From Firmicutes bacterium CAG:449 (lineage in GTDB: Bacteria > Bacillota_I > Bacilli_A > RFN20 > CAG-449): 25,394 bases of DNA. The notes beneath the pieces were generated by a model that was not told where the DNA came from, searched no databases, and saw only the letters and a list, made by a program, of their open reading frames with translations. The translations under genes and the position numbers were made by a program. Numbering within the stretch: position 1 is the first letter of the stretch; each line of letters opens with the position of its first letter. The stretch is taken from NCBI GenBank assembly GCA_000432895.1, contig FR889415.1:11851-37244 (forward strand). The letters run 5' to 3'. Of this stretch, positions 15,737-23,230 are shown piece by piece.

Positions 15737-15839
15737 ATAAACTAAACAGCTTTATCATAAAAGGTAAGATTGCTCAGTCTACTATGACTATAATTAAATA
15801 ATTAATCTTCTTTAGGTTTCTTACCCCAATAATCTTTAT

Positions 15840-16395
15840 TTATAAACTCTCTATGTTTCGATTAATCTTCCTTTTTTCTTTTATAAACCAAGTGCCTAAT
15901 TCATAACGAAATAAGGTATCATCTATAAATTCATAAAGAAGATAATTATTATCAACAACATGTATTTTTCTAATTAAGAATTTATTAAAGTAATCAATAA
16001 TATCCTTATTTAACGGATAGATAGAAGATATGACCTTGCTAAATTCTTTTTGTTTGGATTTGGTTGTTAATATTCTAGATGCTATTAAATTTATATCAGA
16101 TATTATCATAACATCTATCTTTCCATCAAGAGCATCAGCTATCATTTGATTAAATGCTTTTCTACGCTTTAAATAAGTACCAGTTATTCCTTCATCATAA
16201 TAAATATTAACAAGCCTCCAATCATGATTAGATTTAATATAATTTTCATAATAGTTAGTCTCTTTGAACTTGTAATGAATGAAGCTGTTCATCTTGTTCG
16301 GTAGATACTCTTGCATATGCTGCGATTCTCTTTTTGGAAGAAGCATTTTCTATTTTTTTCTTTATTGGAGTAATTTCTTTAATTATCTTTTTCAT
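15840..16395 (-). pseudogene. Decayed large serine recombinase
   Basis: From ATG 16395 the minus strand encodes a lysine-rich leader and KKRIAAYARVSTEQDEQ, the serine recombinase N terminus with catalytic Ser in RVS. After LHSLQVQRD a stop (16255-16257) interrupts, but the next frame continues seamlessly with NYYENYIKSNHDWRLVNIYY, DEGITGT, KAFNQMIADALDGKIDV, so a single-base-type frameshift lies near 16255-16290. After VMIISDINLIAS (normally TKSISRFARNT) the gene jumps to a C-terminal-like stretch (FNKFLIRKIHVVDNNYLLYEF), meaning most of the ~500-residue protein is deleted. It cannot be functional. It marks a former integrative element that probably brought the neighbouring accessory genes. 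Confidence 0.85.
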
Positions 16396-16399
16396 CGAT

Positions 16400-16558
16400 T
16401 TACTCCAATATACTAATAATAGGATTATATTTTTTAATGAGTTTTTTCTTAAATAAAATAAATTCGTCTTTGGTTATAATTTTATCTTCAAGCATATAAT
16501 CTAAAAGAAGACATGAAAACCTGTATTTTATTTCACCTTCAATTTGTTTATGACTCAT
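16400..16558 (-). CDS. 52-aa companion ORF of the serine recombinase (SHOCT-like)
   Basis: The minus-strand ATG at 16558 has AAGGAG 8 bp upstream (16567-16572). The product begins MSHKQIEGEIKYRFSCLLLD and continues with MLEDKIITKDEFILFKKKLIKKY. The pattern of a short helix followed by L-x-x-G/D-x-I-T-x-x-E/D-F resembles the small SHOCT-type proteins often encoded immediately before serine recombinases in Bacillota elements. It ends 4 bp before the recombinase pseudogene start. Still intact, but its partner is broken. Function unknown; the SHOCT link is by resemblance only. Confidence 0.65.
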   Translation of the reverse strand: MSHKQIEGEIKYRFSCLLLDYMLEDKIITKDEFILFKKKLIKKYNPIISILE

Positions 16559-16836
16559 AATAAAGTCTCCTTAAAGTCGTGTATATCTATCATTCTAAAG
16601 AGGCTTAAAGTCAAGTAATGTGAGTATAAATTATAGCAACTTGCACATCAAAAATAATAATTTTGGGGAGCAAACCACTATGATGAGGAGAAAAGGTTTT
16701 CTTTATTCACTTATTTAATCGGAATTTACTTTGTCAATTAATAATTTTAAAAATACCATCAAGAAATCTTAACAAAAGTATCGAAATTTTAGCCTTAATA
16801 TGGTAACTATTGGTATCTTTGAAAGGTGGTGTTAAA

Positions 16837-18216
16837 TTGAAAATAGATAATATAATTATTGAAGCTTCTTTAACAGAATTTAAAGTTGATTTAGAAACCG
16901 AAAAACCAGCACATTGGCTTAAAACTTTAGTTGCATTTGCTAATTCAAATGGAGGTTCAATGTATTTTGGAGTTAATGATAATGCTGAATTAATTGGTTT
17001 GAAAAGTGCTCAAGATGTTGCAGAAAAGATTACAGACTTTATTGATAAAAGAATAACATCATCACTGCCTTATGAATTAATTCCTTATTCTAAAGATAAA
17101 TTAGATTATATTGAAATCAAAGTATCTAAAGGTAAAGCCACACCATATTATTATTTTCATGAAAAGACAAGAGAAGTATATGTAAGAAAAGGTAGTTCAA
17201 CAGTACTTGCTACTAATCAAGAAATAGTAAATTTAGTGCTTATGGGGGCTAACCTTACATACGATAGAGTAGTAACTAATATAAAGCAAACAGAAAAGTC
17301 ATTCACTGTATTTGAAGCAACTTGGTATGATAGAACACATACAAAATTTACTAAAGAAGATTATATCTCTTTAGGCCTTTCTAATGACGAAGGATTTTTA
17401 ACTAATGCAGGTGTTTTGATTGCAGATCAAAATACATATTTGCATAATAGATTATTTTGTACTAGATGGAATGGATTAACTAAAACTGGCTTAGATGAGG
17501 CAAGAGATGATAGAGAAATTGAAGGAAGTATTGTTAACCAGTTAATAAGAGCTTTAGATTTCTTTGAAGCGAACACTCATAAAAGATGGCATAAAGAATC
17601 AACAGGAAGAGTGGAAGAACCTGATTATGATGTATTAGCCATTCAAGAGGCACTAGTTAATGCGATAATTCATCGTGATTATACAGAACTTGGTAGTGAA
17701 GTTTGTCTTGATATTTATGATGATAGGATTGAAATATCATCACCAGGCATTGCTTATGATAATCAAAACATACCAAAGAATGTTGATTTTATAGTTAAAT
17801 CAAAAAGAAGAAATCCAATCTTAGCTGATGTATTTTCAAGAATGCATTATATGGATAGAAGAGGATCTGGCTTAAAGAAAATAAATGATGAAACTGGAAG
17901 ATTATTCAACGATGGAGTTTACCATGTTGAATACTACAATAACAATGGATTCTTTATGGTAACAATTTACAATGCAAATTATGGTAAAAACGGTAACGTT
18001 ACCGAAAATGTTACCGATGTTACTAAAAACTTGACCAATCTTGAAAACAAAGTGCTTGAATTAATTAAACAAGGAATAAATACCACTAAAGATTTAGTTG
18101 TTAAGACCGGAAAAACGAAAATGAGTATTTCAAGAACTACAGCAAGTCTCCAACAAAAGCACTTAATTGTAAGAGTAGGGTCAAACAGAATAGGACACTG
18201 GGAAGTAAAAGATTAA
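16837..18216 (+). CDS. AlbA_2/Schlafen-type ATP-binding putative transcriptional regulator
   Basis: A 459-aa protein with three parts: an N-terminal AlbA_2/divergent AAA_4 domain (TEFKVDL, KTLVAFANSNGGSMYFGVND, REVYVRKGSSTVLA, about 1-130); a central GHKL-like ATPase domain (IQEALVNAIIHRDYTELGSEV, IEISSPG, DRRGSGLKKI, about 255-365); and a C-terminal winged helix (NLENKVLELIKQGINTTKDLVVKTGKTKMSISRTTASL). Such proteins are thought to act as ATP-dependent DNA- or RNA-binding regulators and are common in accessory DNA. The start is a TTG (16837) 7 bp after AAAGGTGG, the only convincing ribosome site. A linker of VTxN repeats joins the last two domains. A strong terminator follows, so it is monocistronic. 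Confidence 0.85.
   Translation: MKIDNIIIEASLTEFKVDLETEKPAHWLKTLVAFANSNGGSMYFGVNDNAELIGLKSAQDVAEKITDFIDKRITSSLPYELIPYSKDKLDYIEIKVSKGKATPYYYFHEKTREVYVRKGSSTVLATNQEIVNLVLMGANLTYDRVVTNIKQTEKSFTVFEATWYDRTHTKFTKEDYISLGLSNDEGFLTNAGVLIADQNTYLHNRLFCTRWNGLTKTGLDEARDDREIEGSIVNQLIRALDFFEANTHKRWHKESTGRVEEPDYDVLAIQEALVNAIIHRDYTELGSEVCLDIYDDRIEISSPGIAYDNQNIPKNVDFIVKSKRRNPILADVFSRMHYMDRRGSGLKKINDETGRLFNDGVYHVEYYNNNGFFMVTIYNANYGKNGNVTENVTDVTKNLTNLENKVLELIKQGINTTKDLVVKTGKTKMSISRTTASLQQKHLIVRVGSNRIGHWEVKD
17992..18020 (+). repeat. Intragenic GTTACC repeats with a 12-bp palindrome
   Basis: GGTAACGTTACC (17992-18003) is a perfect palindrome, followed by two further GTTAC copies (to 18020) in the same reading frame, encoding NVTENVTDVT. 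The repeats fall in the linker before the winged helix. Confidence 0.75.
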
Positions 18217-18226
18217 TAAATTGTAA

Positions 18227-18256
18227 GCATCTATCTAAAATATGGTAGATGCTTTT
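18227..18256 (+). terminator. Rho-independent terminator of the AlbA_2 gene
   Basis: GCATCTATC pairs with GGTAGATGC (9 bp, one G-T pair) over an 8-nt loop and is followed by TTTTAATA, 10 bp after the stop. Confidence 0.88.
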
Positions 18257-18643
18257 AATATATTGCCACATCTGTCACGTGTCACATGGCGTGTATATCT
18301 AGAAATATTTCTTTGAAGGTACATCTTCATCTATAAAAGGTGCATTGTATTAACTAACATTGCTACCTTACACATTTATATTGATATCCGCAGACAAAGA
18401 CTAAAAAAGTAATATTTACGATAAAATAGACTTTAGTAAAGCGAAAAAATATATTTAAAGTAAAAAATTGGTAAATGATATTGTTTTATCAAGATTTCTA
18501 AAATGTAAAGTTCAATAAATGAGTTTTTTTATTCTAATTTATTCTGTAGTAGTTTTTTAATAAAAAATTAATTTAATTTAGGCAAAAAAATATACAACTA
18601 CTATGTTTTTTCATATTTATAAAATGTAAATGAAAGGAATATA
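18257..18643. other. Noncoding stretch between accessory genes
   Basis: No coding frame longer than a few dozen codons and no RNA gene recognised. The first 50 bp are less AT-rich (CTGTCACGTGTCACATGG region, 18271-18288); the rest is A/T. It includes a weak inverted repeat near its right end and the ribosome site (AAAGGAA, about 18632-18639) of the FN3 gene. It may contain the element boundary or a long leader. Confidence 0.5.
18547..18603. repeat. Inverted repeat upstream of the FN3 gene
   Basis: TAGTAGTT (18547-18554) and AACTACTA (18596-18603) are perfect 8-bp arms, 41 bp apart, with a T run (18606-18611) after the right arm. It might be a leader hairpin of the FN3 gene, which starts 40 bp later. 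Confidence 0.4.
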
Positions 18644-19303
18644 ATGGCTGATACAACTATTGAAACACTTTTAAATTTAAAAGGAACAAATATTTCACCT
18701 ACATCTAACACTTTAACTTGGAATGCTGTTCCAGGTGCGATAAGTTATAACATTTATCGTAGTAACACTTTAGAAGGAACATATAATAAAATTACTAACA
18801 CATTAGAAACAACTTATTTAGATGAAGGGTTAACTCCTAATACAACTTATTACTATAAACTTAATGTAGTAGAAGAAGCTGGTGGAGAAAGTGAACAAAC
18901 TTCACCTCTATTAATTACAACAGCTGCAGAAGGCTTACCCGCTCCAAATAATGTTGCTGCTTCACCAAGAAATTGTCAATCTATATTAATAACTTGGGAT
19001 TATGTTGATAATGCTAATAGTTATAATGTTTACCAATCATTAAATGAAGATGGAACATATGTTTTAATCGGTAATGCTACAAAAAATCAATTAATAATGA
19101 ATAACTTAACAAGTGGTACAACTTACTATTATAAAGTTGCGGCAGTTAATGATACTCAAGGCGAACTCTCTACTAGTGTTAATGCGACAACTTTGCAAAA
19201 CTGTATTGAATGTTGCAAAAAAGTTACTTATTTAAGAAATTGTAATGGTTATCTCTATCGATGTTATTACTATAAAAATAATAGATGTAATTGTTGTGAT
19301 TAA
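18644..19303 (+). CDS. Two-FN3-domain protein with cysteine-rich C-terminal tail
   Basis: A 219-aa protein with two fibronectin type III domains: about 12-92 (LTWNAVPGAISYNIYRS ... LTPNTTYYYKLNVV) and about 100-182 (ITWDYVDNANSYNVYQS ... LTSGTTYYYKVAAV). A short tail follows with eight cysteines in about 33 residues, including CIECC and CNCC, rich in Tyr and basic residues. There is no signal peptide or membrane segment: it starts MADTTIETLLNLKG. FN3 domains usually bind proteins or sugars outside the cell, so the lack of an export signal is odd. Cysteine clusters at one end are seen in bacterial coat-type proteins that cross-link, but that role is inference. AAAGGAA precedes the ATG. A very strong terminator follows, so it is a single-gene unit. 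Confidence 0.85.
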   Translation: MADTTIETLLNLKGTNISPTSNTLTWNAVPGAISYNIYRSNTLEGTYNKITNTLETTYLDEGLTPNTTYYYKLNVVEEAGGESEQTSPLLITTAAEGLPAPNNVAASPRNCQSILITWDYVDNANSYNVYQSLNEDGTYVLIGNATKNQLIMNNLTSGTTYYYKVAAVNDTQGELSTSVNATTLQNCIECCKKVTYLRNCNGYLYRCYYYKNNRCNCCD

Positions 19304-19311
19304 CATTCATT

Positions 19312-19352
19312 AAACTATTAAACTAGTGCAAAAACTAGTTTAATAGTTTTTT
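19312..19352 (+). terminator. Strong terminator after the FN3 gene
   Basis: AAACTATTAAACTAGT pairs perfectly (16 bp) with ACTAGTTTAATAGTTT over a GCAAAA loop, followed by T residues. The A-rich left flank could also allow termination from the other strand. Confidence 0.95.
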
Positions 19353-19372
19353 ATTAAAATAAACGTAATATA

Positions 19373-19381
19373 TGCTACAAT
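19373..19381 (+). promoter_or_regulatory. Extended -10 promoter of the NERD gene
   Basis: TGC-TACAAT is an extended -10 element ending 6 bp before the ATG at 19388. The -35 position falls in the T/A tail of the terminator and shows no match, as extended -10 promoters allow. Initiation would fall at or next to the ATG. Confidence 0.55.
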
Positions 19382-19387
19382 AACTTT

Positions 19388-20233
19388 ATGAAATTTTTTA
19401 AAAAATTAAAAACAGGATTTAAAAGAAAATTTACCGGAAATAAAATATGCTTAATTACTGAAGAAAAAGAATTTGGGAATATAGCAGAACTTTCAATCAC
19501 AACATTGATAAAAAAAGCTATTCCCAATGCCTTAATTAAAACAAATATTATTCTTAATACAAGTAGTGGTTTTGGTGAAATTGATTGTCTTATTCTAATT
19601 GACAATAGATTATTTATTTTAGAAATAAAACATTGGCTTGGTACTATTGTTGAACACGATGATTATTTTATTTCATACAAATTAGATAAATATACCAATG
19701 AATATCATAAAAAAGAATTAAAATCACCTTTTAATCAAATAAAAAGACAAATAAAATTATTAAAAGAAAAAACAAATTCTAATCCATGGATTAATCCAAT
19801 TGTATTTTTTGTTGATGCAGATAAAATCGAATGTGAAAGTGATAATATATGGTTTGATAATTTTGATGATCTTATTTTATATTTAAAAAATGATGGTTAT
19901 TCTTCATATAATAATCAAATAAACAATTGTTGGAATAATATTAAATCATCTGATTATATTTATTCTTCTTCTTTTTTAGAAAAAAGAAATTTAAATTGTA
20001 TAATTGATGATAATTCACTTAAATTCAATACTAACAAAGGCTTTATCACAAAAGAAAATATAAATTATATTAATATTAAGCACCATTTTTCATTTGATGA
20101 ACTATTTATACATTTAAAAAATGGTGAAATAGCATATACAACAAATGAAACTTCTAATATAGTAGTTAATTATAAAAATACTTTATCTAGTTATTCATTA
20201 GCAAAAATAGATGAAATAAATATAGGTGATTAA
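19388..20233 (+). CDS. NERD-domain (nuclease-related) protein
   Basis: A 281-aa protein. The basic N terminus (MKFFKKLKTGFKRKFTG) is followed by a NERD domain (about 25-150): GNIAELSITTLIKKAIPNA, GEIDCLILIDNRLFILEIKHW and GTI, giving the D...ExK nuclease-like motif of the PD-(D/E)XK-related NERD fold, then SPFNQIKRQIKLLKE and NPIVFFVDAD. The C-terminal ~110 residues are not recognised. NERD proteins are thought to process DNA and turn up in plasmid and defence regions. No Shine-Dalgarno precedes the ATG, and the promoter sits right against it, so the message may be leaderless. It has the same orientation as the helicase operon 207 bp downstream. Catalysis is predicted, not proven. Confidence 0.83.
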   Translation: MKFFKKLKTGFKRKFTGNKICLITEEKEFGNIAELSITTLIKKAIPNALIKTNIILNTSSGFGEIDCLILIDNRLFILEIKHWLGTIVEHDDYFISYKLDKYTNEYHKKELKSPFNQIKRQIKLLKEKTNSNPWINPIVFFVDADKIECESDNIWFDNFDDLILYLKNDGYSSYNNQINNCWNNIKSSDYIYSSSFLEKRNLNCIIDDNSLKFNTNKGFITKENINYINIKHHFSFDELFIHLKNGEIAYTTNETSNIVVNYKNTLSSYSLAKIDEINIGD

Positions 20234-20330
20234 CTAGTGATTTTTTTATCATAACCACAATTAAGAAATAAAAATTAATTTTATATATAAAACAAAAAAA
20301 CACTAAAAAATTATCTAAATAAATCGGTAA

Positions 20331-20359
20331 TTGCATTAAATAGTCAATAGATGTAAAAT
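20331..20359 (+). promoter_or_regulatory. Candidate promoter of the two-gene helicase operon
   Basis: TTGCAT (20331-20336), 17-bp spacer, TAAAAT (20354-20359). It leaves a leader of about 75 nt before the GTG start. The -35 matches only at its first three bases. Confidence 0.4.
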
Positions 20360-20400
20360 AAATATATATATGATAAAAATTATAAGCAGCGATTAAGTAA

Positions 20401-20422
20401 ATGCTAATAAAATAAATAGCAT
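20401..20422. repeat. Short inverted repeat next to the ribosome site of the 929-aa gene
   Basis: ATGCTA (20401-20406) and TAGCAT (20417-20422) form a perfect 6-bp inverted repeat 4 bp before the AAAGGTGG ribosome site. It could be an operator or a leader hairpin; short enough to be chance. Confidence 0.35.
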
Positions 20423-20440
20423 CGAAAAAGGTGGGTATTA

Positions 20441-23230
20441 GTGGAAAAAGAACTTATAAATAAAATTAGGCAAGCAATGAATGAGAGTTTTGTTGGAAAT
20501 TATATTTTTACCAATAATGAACTTATGAATATTTATAATGATGCAAGCCGTATATTAAAAAGATTTGAAACCGAGTGCGAAAGTGAATTATTTGCAACAG
20601 ATTTTGAATTAGTTTTTGTTGCATTAGTAAATATCTCGAAAGAATGGAATTCTAACGAAGAATGCTTTTTAGATTATATAAATAGAAAACTAATAGGTGG
20701 CAAAAGCAATAAATTAAGCAATAAAATATATACTCAAATAATTAAAATAATAAAAACATTAGGTGACTGTAAAAAAATATTTATGTTAAATTGCTATACA
20801 AAAAAATATTATGCAACTTTATGTAGCCATTCATTTGCACCTTCGAATTCCATAGAATCATTTTTTGATATGTGTTGGGAAATATACTGTAAAGATTTAG
20901 ATGAACAATATCAAAAAAATGATTCTGTTTTTATTTTAATAGCAGATATTCTCCACAAAAAATTTTCTACAAATAAAAATGATGAAGAAGATTTACAAAT
21001 TGGAAGCAAAATATATTCTTTTAGAGCAGGAATTAAAGGACTCGCAATTGACCAATCTAAATTGTTAGTTGATCTTATTGAAAATACGATGTGTTCTATC
21101 AATTCTCTTTTCAACAATGAGCCAATTAACACTGATAAATATATAAATAAACTTATCAATGAATGGTGGAAGAAAAAAGAATCTACACTTGGTTTGGAAA
21201 AAAAGTATAGTTTTATACAAAAAGAAAAAATATGTACTACTTATTCTCAAATAAAACCAAAATACATTTTAGAAAATAGCATAACTAAGTTAATTATTCC
21301 ACCAATTAGATTAACAAATAATTTTGAATATGAGCCATACATAGAAATATTAAATAATAATATAAAAATCATACATGAAAAAATGCTAACAAGAGGTTCT
21401 GGCATTATTATGACAACACTACCTATTGAATATAATTTATCATCTTTCGACTTTAATGAATCATTAAATATTAGAATAAAGATTACTCATTGTGATAAAA
21501 CAATTTATGATTCTAAAAACTCTTTAATGCGTGATTTTATATTGTTCAAAGATTCAAAAGAAATTTTTTCTTCAGATTGTTTGCCAGGAATTTACTTTTT
21601 GTATACACCAAATATAGACTATTTATTCCAATATCCAAAAGACATACATAAAATAGAAATTAACACATATAGTTTAGAATCATTTGAAGATGAAATAATT
21701 CAAAGTAAAAATAAAACTATATTTTTTGTAAATCAAAAAAAGAATAGAGATTTATATTTTTTTGCAAAAGAACGCAATGATGTCATATATCGTTATGGAG
21801 ATGAAGAATATATTGTTATTGATGGGGAATTATATGTTGATATTTCAAAAGATCAAAACAATGCAAATATTGGTGTTAGATATGAGTCTACTTCGTTTAA
21901 ATTATCAGATTTTGAATATGAAGAAATAAATAATAATAAAAGATATAAAATATCAACTCTTTTAAATGTTGGTGAAAAACAACATTTTTCTATTTTTAAA
22001 TATAATGACAACGCAATCATTGCAAGTATTAACATTATAAAATTTAACAATATAAATATTATATTTGATAAAGATTTATATTATGGAAATAATGAAACAG
22101 GTATTGTAATATTTTCGACAAATAAGTATAACATTAAGCAGCAATTTAGTATAGAAGATAAAGAAATTTCATTATCATTGGACAATGAAAGACAATATAA
22201 TGGTGAAATAGTATTATTTCCGCCAATTTTAAGATGGAAAATCGATGATAAAAAATGGTATTGTCAAGAAAAGTTAAATGGAATTTGGTATAAAGATATT
22301 ACTAATTCATCAATTATTTCATTTGAATTTCCCAAATCAATGTCATGTTCGCTAAAATTCAATACTGGTGATGAAATTGAAAAATCAAATAAAAATTATG
22401 ATTATAAACTAGGTCAGACACTATACACGCTTAAAAGTATTCCTAAATATTTTGAAAAATCTTCTTTTACATTACTAGTGAAAATTAATAATCAATTTTA
22501 TCCTATCACAGAGATATATTGCAATGAAAAATTTAATAATGAGCCTCTTTTAATTATGTCAAACTTAAACAAATTTTTTTGGCACCCAGAAACATTTATT
22601 GGAGATAAAAACGCTAAATTTAGATTAGATATATTAAACAAATCAAATAAAATAGTATTTTCAAAAAATTTAAATTTATCAAACGAATCATTCTTTCTTA
22701 GCAAATTAGAAGATGATTACTACACTTATAAAATTATTCTTTTAAAGAAAGGATTTCTTCAAATTGAAAAAGAACTATATAACAAAAAGTTTATTCTTGG
22801 AAATGAAAAACAAATTAAATACAAAAATAAATTTCTAATAATTAAAAAAGCTGTTTTATTTGATAAAATTGATCCAATCCAAATTAGAACCATTTGTATA
22901 GATAATATTAAATATCTCGGAAATAAAGATGGTTTTGATTTTTATTCAGGATATTTATTTATAATTGAACACTATGGAACAAAAATATATTTAAACAAAA
23001 TGAAAAATGAATTCAATACAGAAGTGAGAATTAATCCAATTAGAATTGAAATTAAAAACAATTTTTCTTGTTATCTAGGATACGGATTAGACTTATTTGA
23101 TGAAGAATTTGAATTTGATGATGAATTTAGTTTAGATATGTATGGTAAAACTACAATCGGTCAAAGAAACAATGGCAAAGAAAACAAAAAAATAGATTAT
23201 TTTATATTCGAGGTAAAAGATAATGTTTAA
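20441..23230 (+). CDS. Large uncharacterised protein upstream of a DEAH helicase (DruH-like position)
   Basis: Not recognised by motif. The 929-aa soluble protein begins at GTG 20441, 6 bp after AAAGGTGG. Residues 1-270 look helical, with Cys and Trp patches (FFDMCWEIYCKDLDEQYQ, LINEWWKKKESTLG). From about 275 onward it is dominated by short beta strands rich in Ile, Asn, Lys and Tyr, without membrane segments, ending in an acidic patch (DLFDEEFEFDDEFSLD). No Walker, nuclease or methylase motif is visible. It overlaps the helicase gene by 8 bp, so the two are made together. In Druantia type III defence a large uncharacterised DruH is paired with helicase DruE; that layout fits, but homology to DruH is not shown by anything I can see. 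Confidence 0.75.
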   Translation: MEKELINKIRQAMNESFVGNYIFTNNELMNIYNDASRILKRFETECESELFATDFELVFVALVNISKEWNSNEECFLDYINRKLIGGKSNKLSNKIYTQIIKIIKTLGDCKKIFMLNCYTKKYYATLCSHSFAPSNSIESFFDMCWEIYCKDLDEQYQKNDSVFILIADILHKKFSTNKNDEEDLQIGSKIYSFRAGIKGLAIDQSKLLVDLIENTMCSINSLFNNEPINTDKYINKLINEWWKKKESTLGLEKKYSFIQKEKICTTYSQIKPKYILENSITKLIIPPIRLTNNFEYEPYIEILNNNIKIIHEKMLTRGSGIIMTTLPIEYNLSSFDFNESLNIRIKITHCDKTIYDSKNSLMRDFILFKDSKEIFSSDCLPGIYFLYTPNIDYLFQYPKDIHKIEINTYSLESFEDEIIQSKNKTIFFVNQKKNRDLYFFAKERNDVIYRYGDEEYIVIDGELYVDISKDQNNANIGVRYESTSFKLSDFEYEEINNNKRYKISTLLNVGEKQHFSIFKYNDNAIIASINIIKFNNINIIFDKDLYYGNNETGIVIFSTNKYNIKQQFSIEDKEISLSLDNERQYNGEIVLFPPILRWKIDDKKWYCQEKLNGIWYKDITNSSIISFEFPKSMSCSLKFNTGDEIEKSNKNYDYKLGQTLYTLKSIPKYFEKSSFTLLVKINNQFYPITEIYCNEKFNNEPLLIMSNLNKFFWHPETFIGDKNAKFRLDILNKSNKIVFSKNLNLSNESFFLSKLEDDYYTYKIILLKKGFLQIEKELYNKKFILGNEKQIKYKNKFLIIKKAVLFDKIDPIQIRTICIDNIKYLGNKDGFDFYSGYLFIIEHYGTKIYLNKMKNEFNTEVRINPIRIEIKNNFSCYLGYGLDLFDEEFEFDDEFSLDMYGKTTIGQRNNGKENKKIDYFIFEVKDNV

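Noticed and set aside
15802..15861. Short minus-strand frame ending NKDYWGKKPKED just after the recombinase remnant
   Set aside because: Only about 20 codons are open, with no start; it may be the tail of another decayed gene, but this cannot be supported.
10940..18300. Integration into tRNA-Leu with a duplicated tRNA 3' end
   Set aside because: I found no second copy of the tRNA 3' end downstream, and the recombinase remnant is a serine type, which does not usually target tRNA genes.
16578..18301. 12-bp direct repeat CGTGTATATCTA at 16578-16589 and 18290-18301 flanking the AlbA_2 gene, as possible attachment sites
   Set aside because: A 12-bp match is expected many times by chance in a 25-kb window of this composition, and nothing else supports integration ends there.
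20911..22704. Several 60-80 codon minus-strand frames opposite the 929-aa gene
   Set aside because: Low-complexity translations of AT-rich antisense DNA; no start signals.
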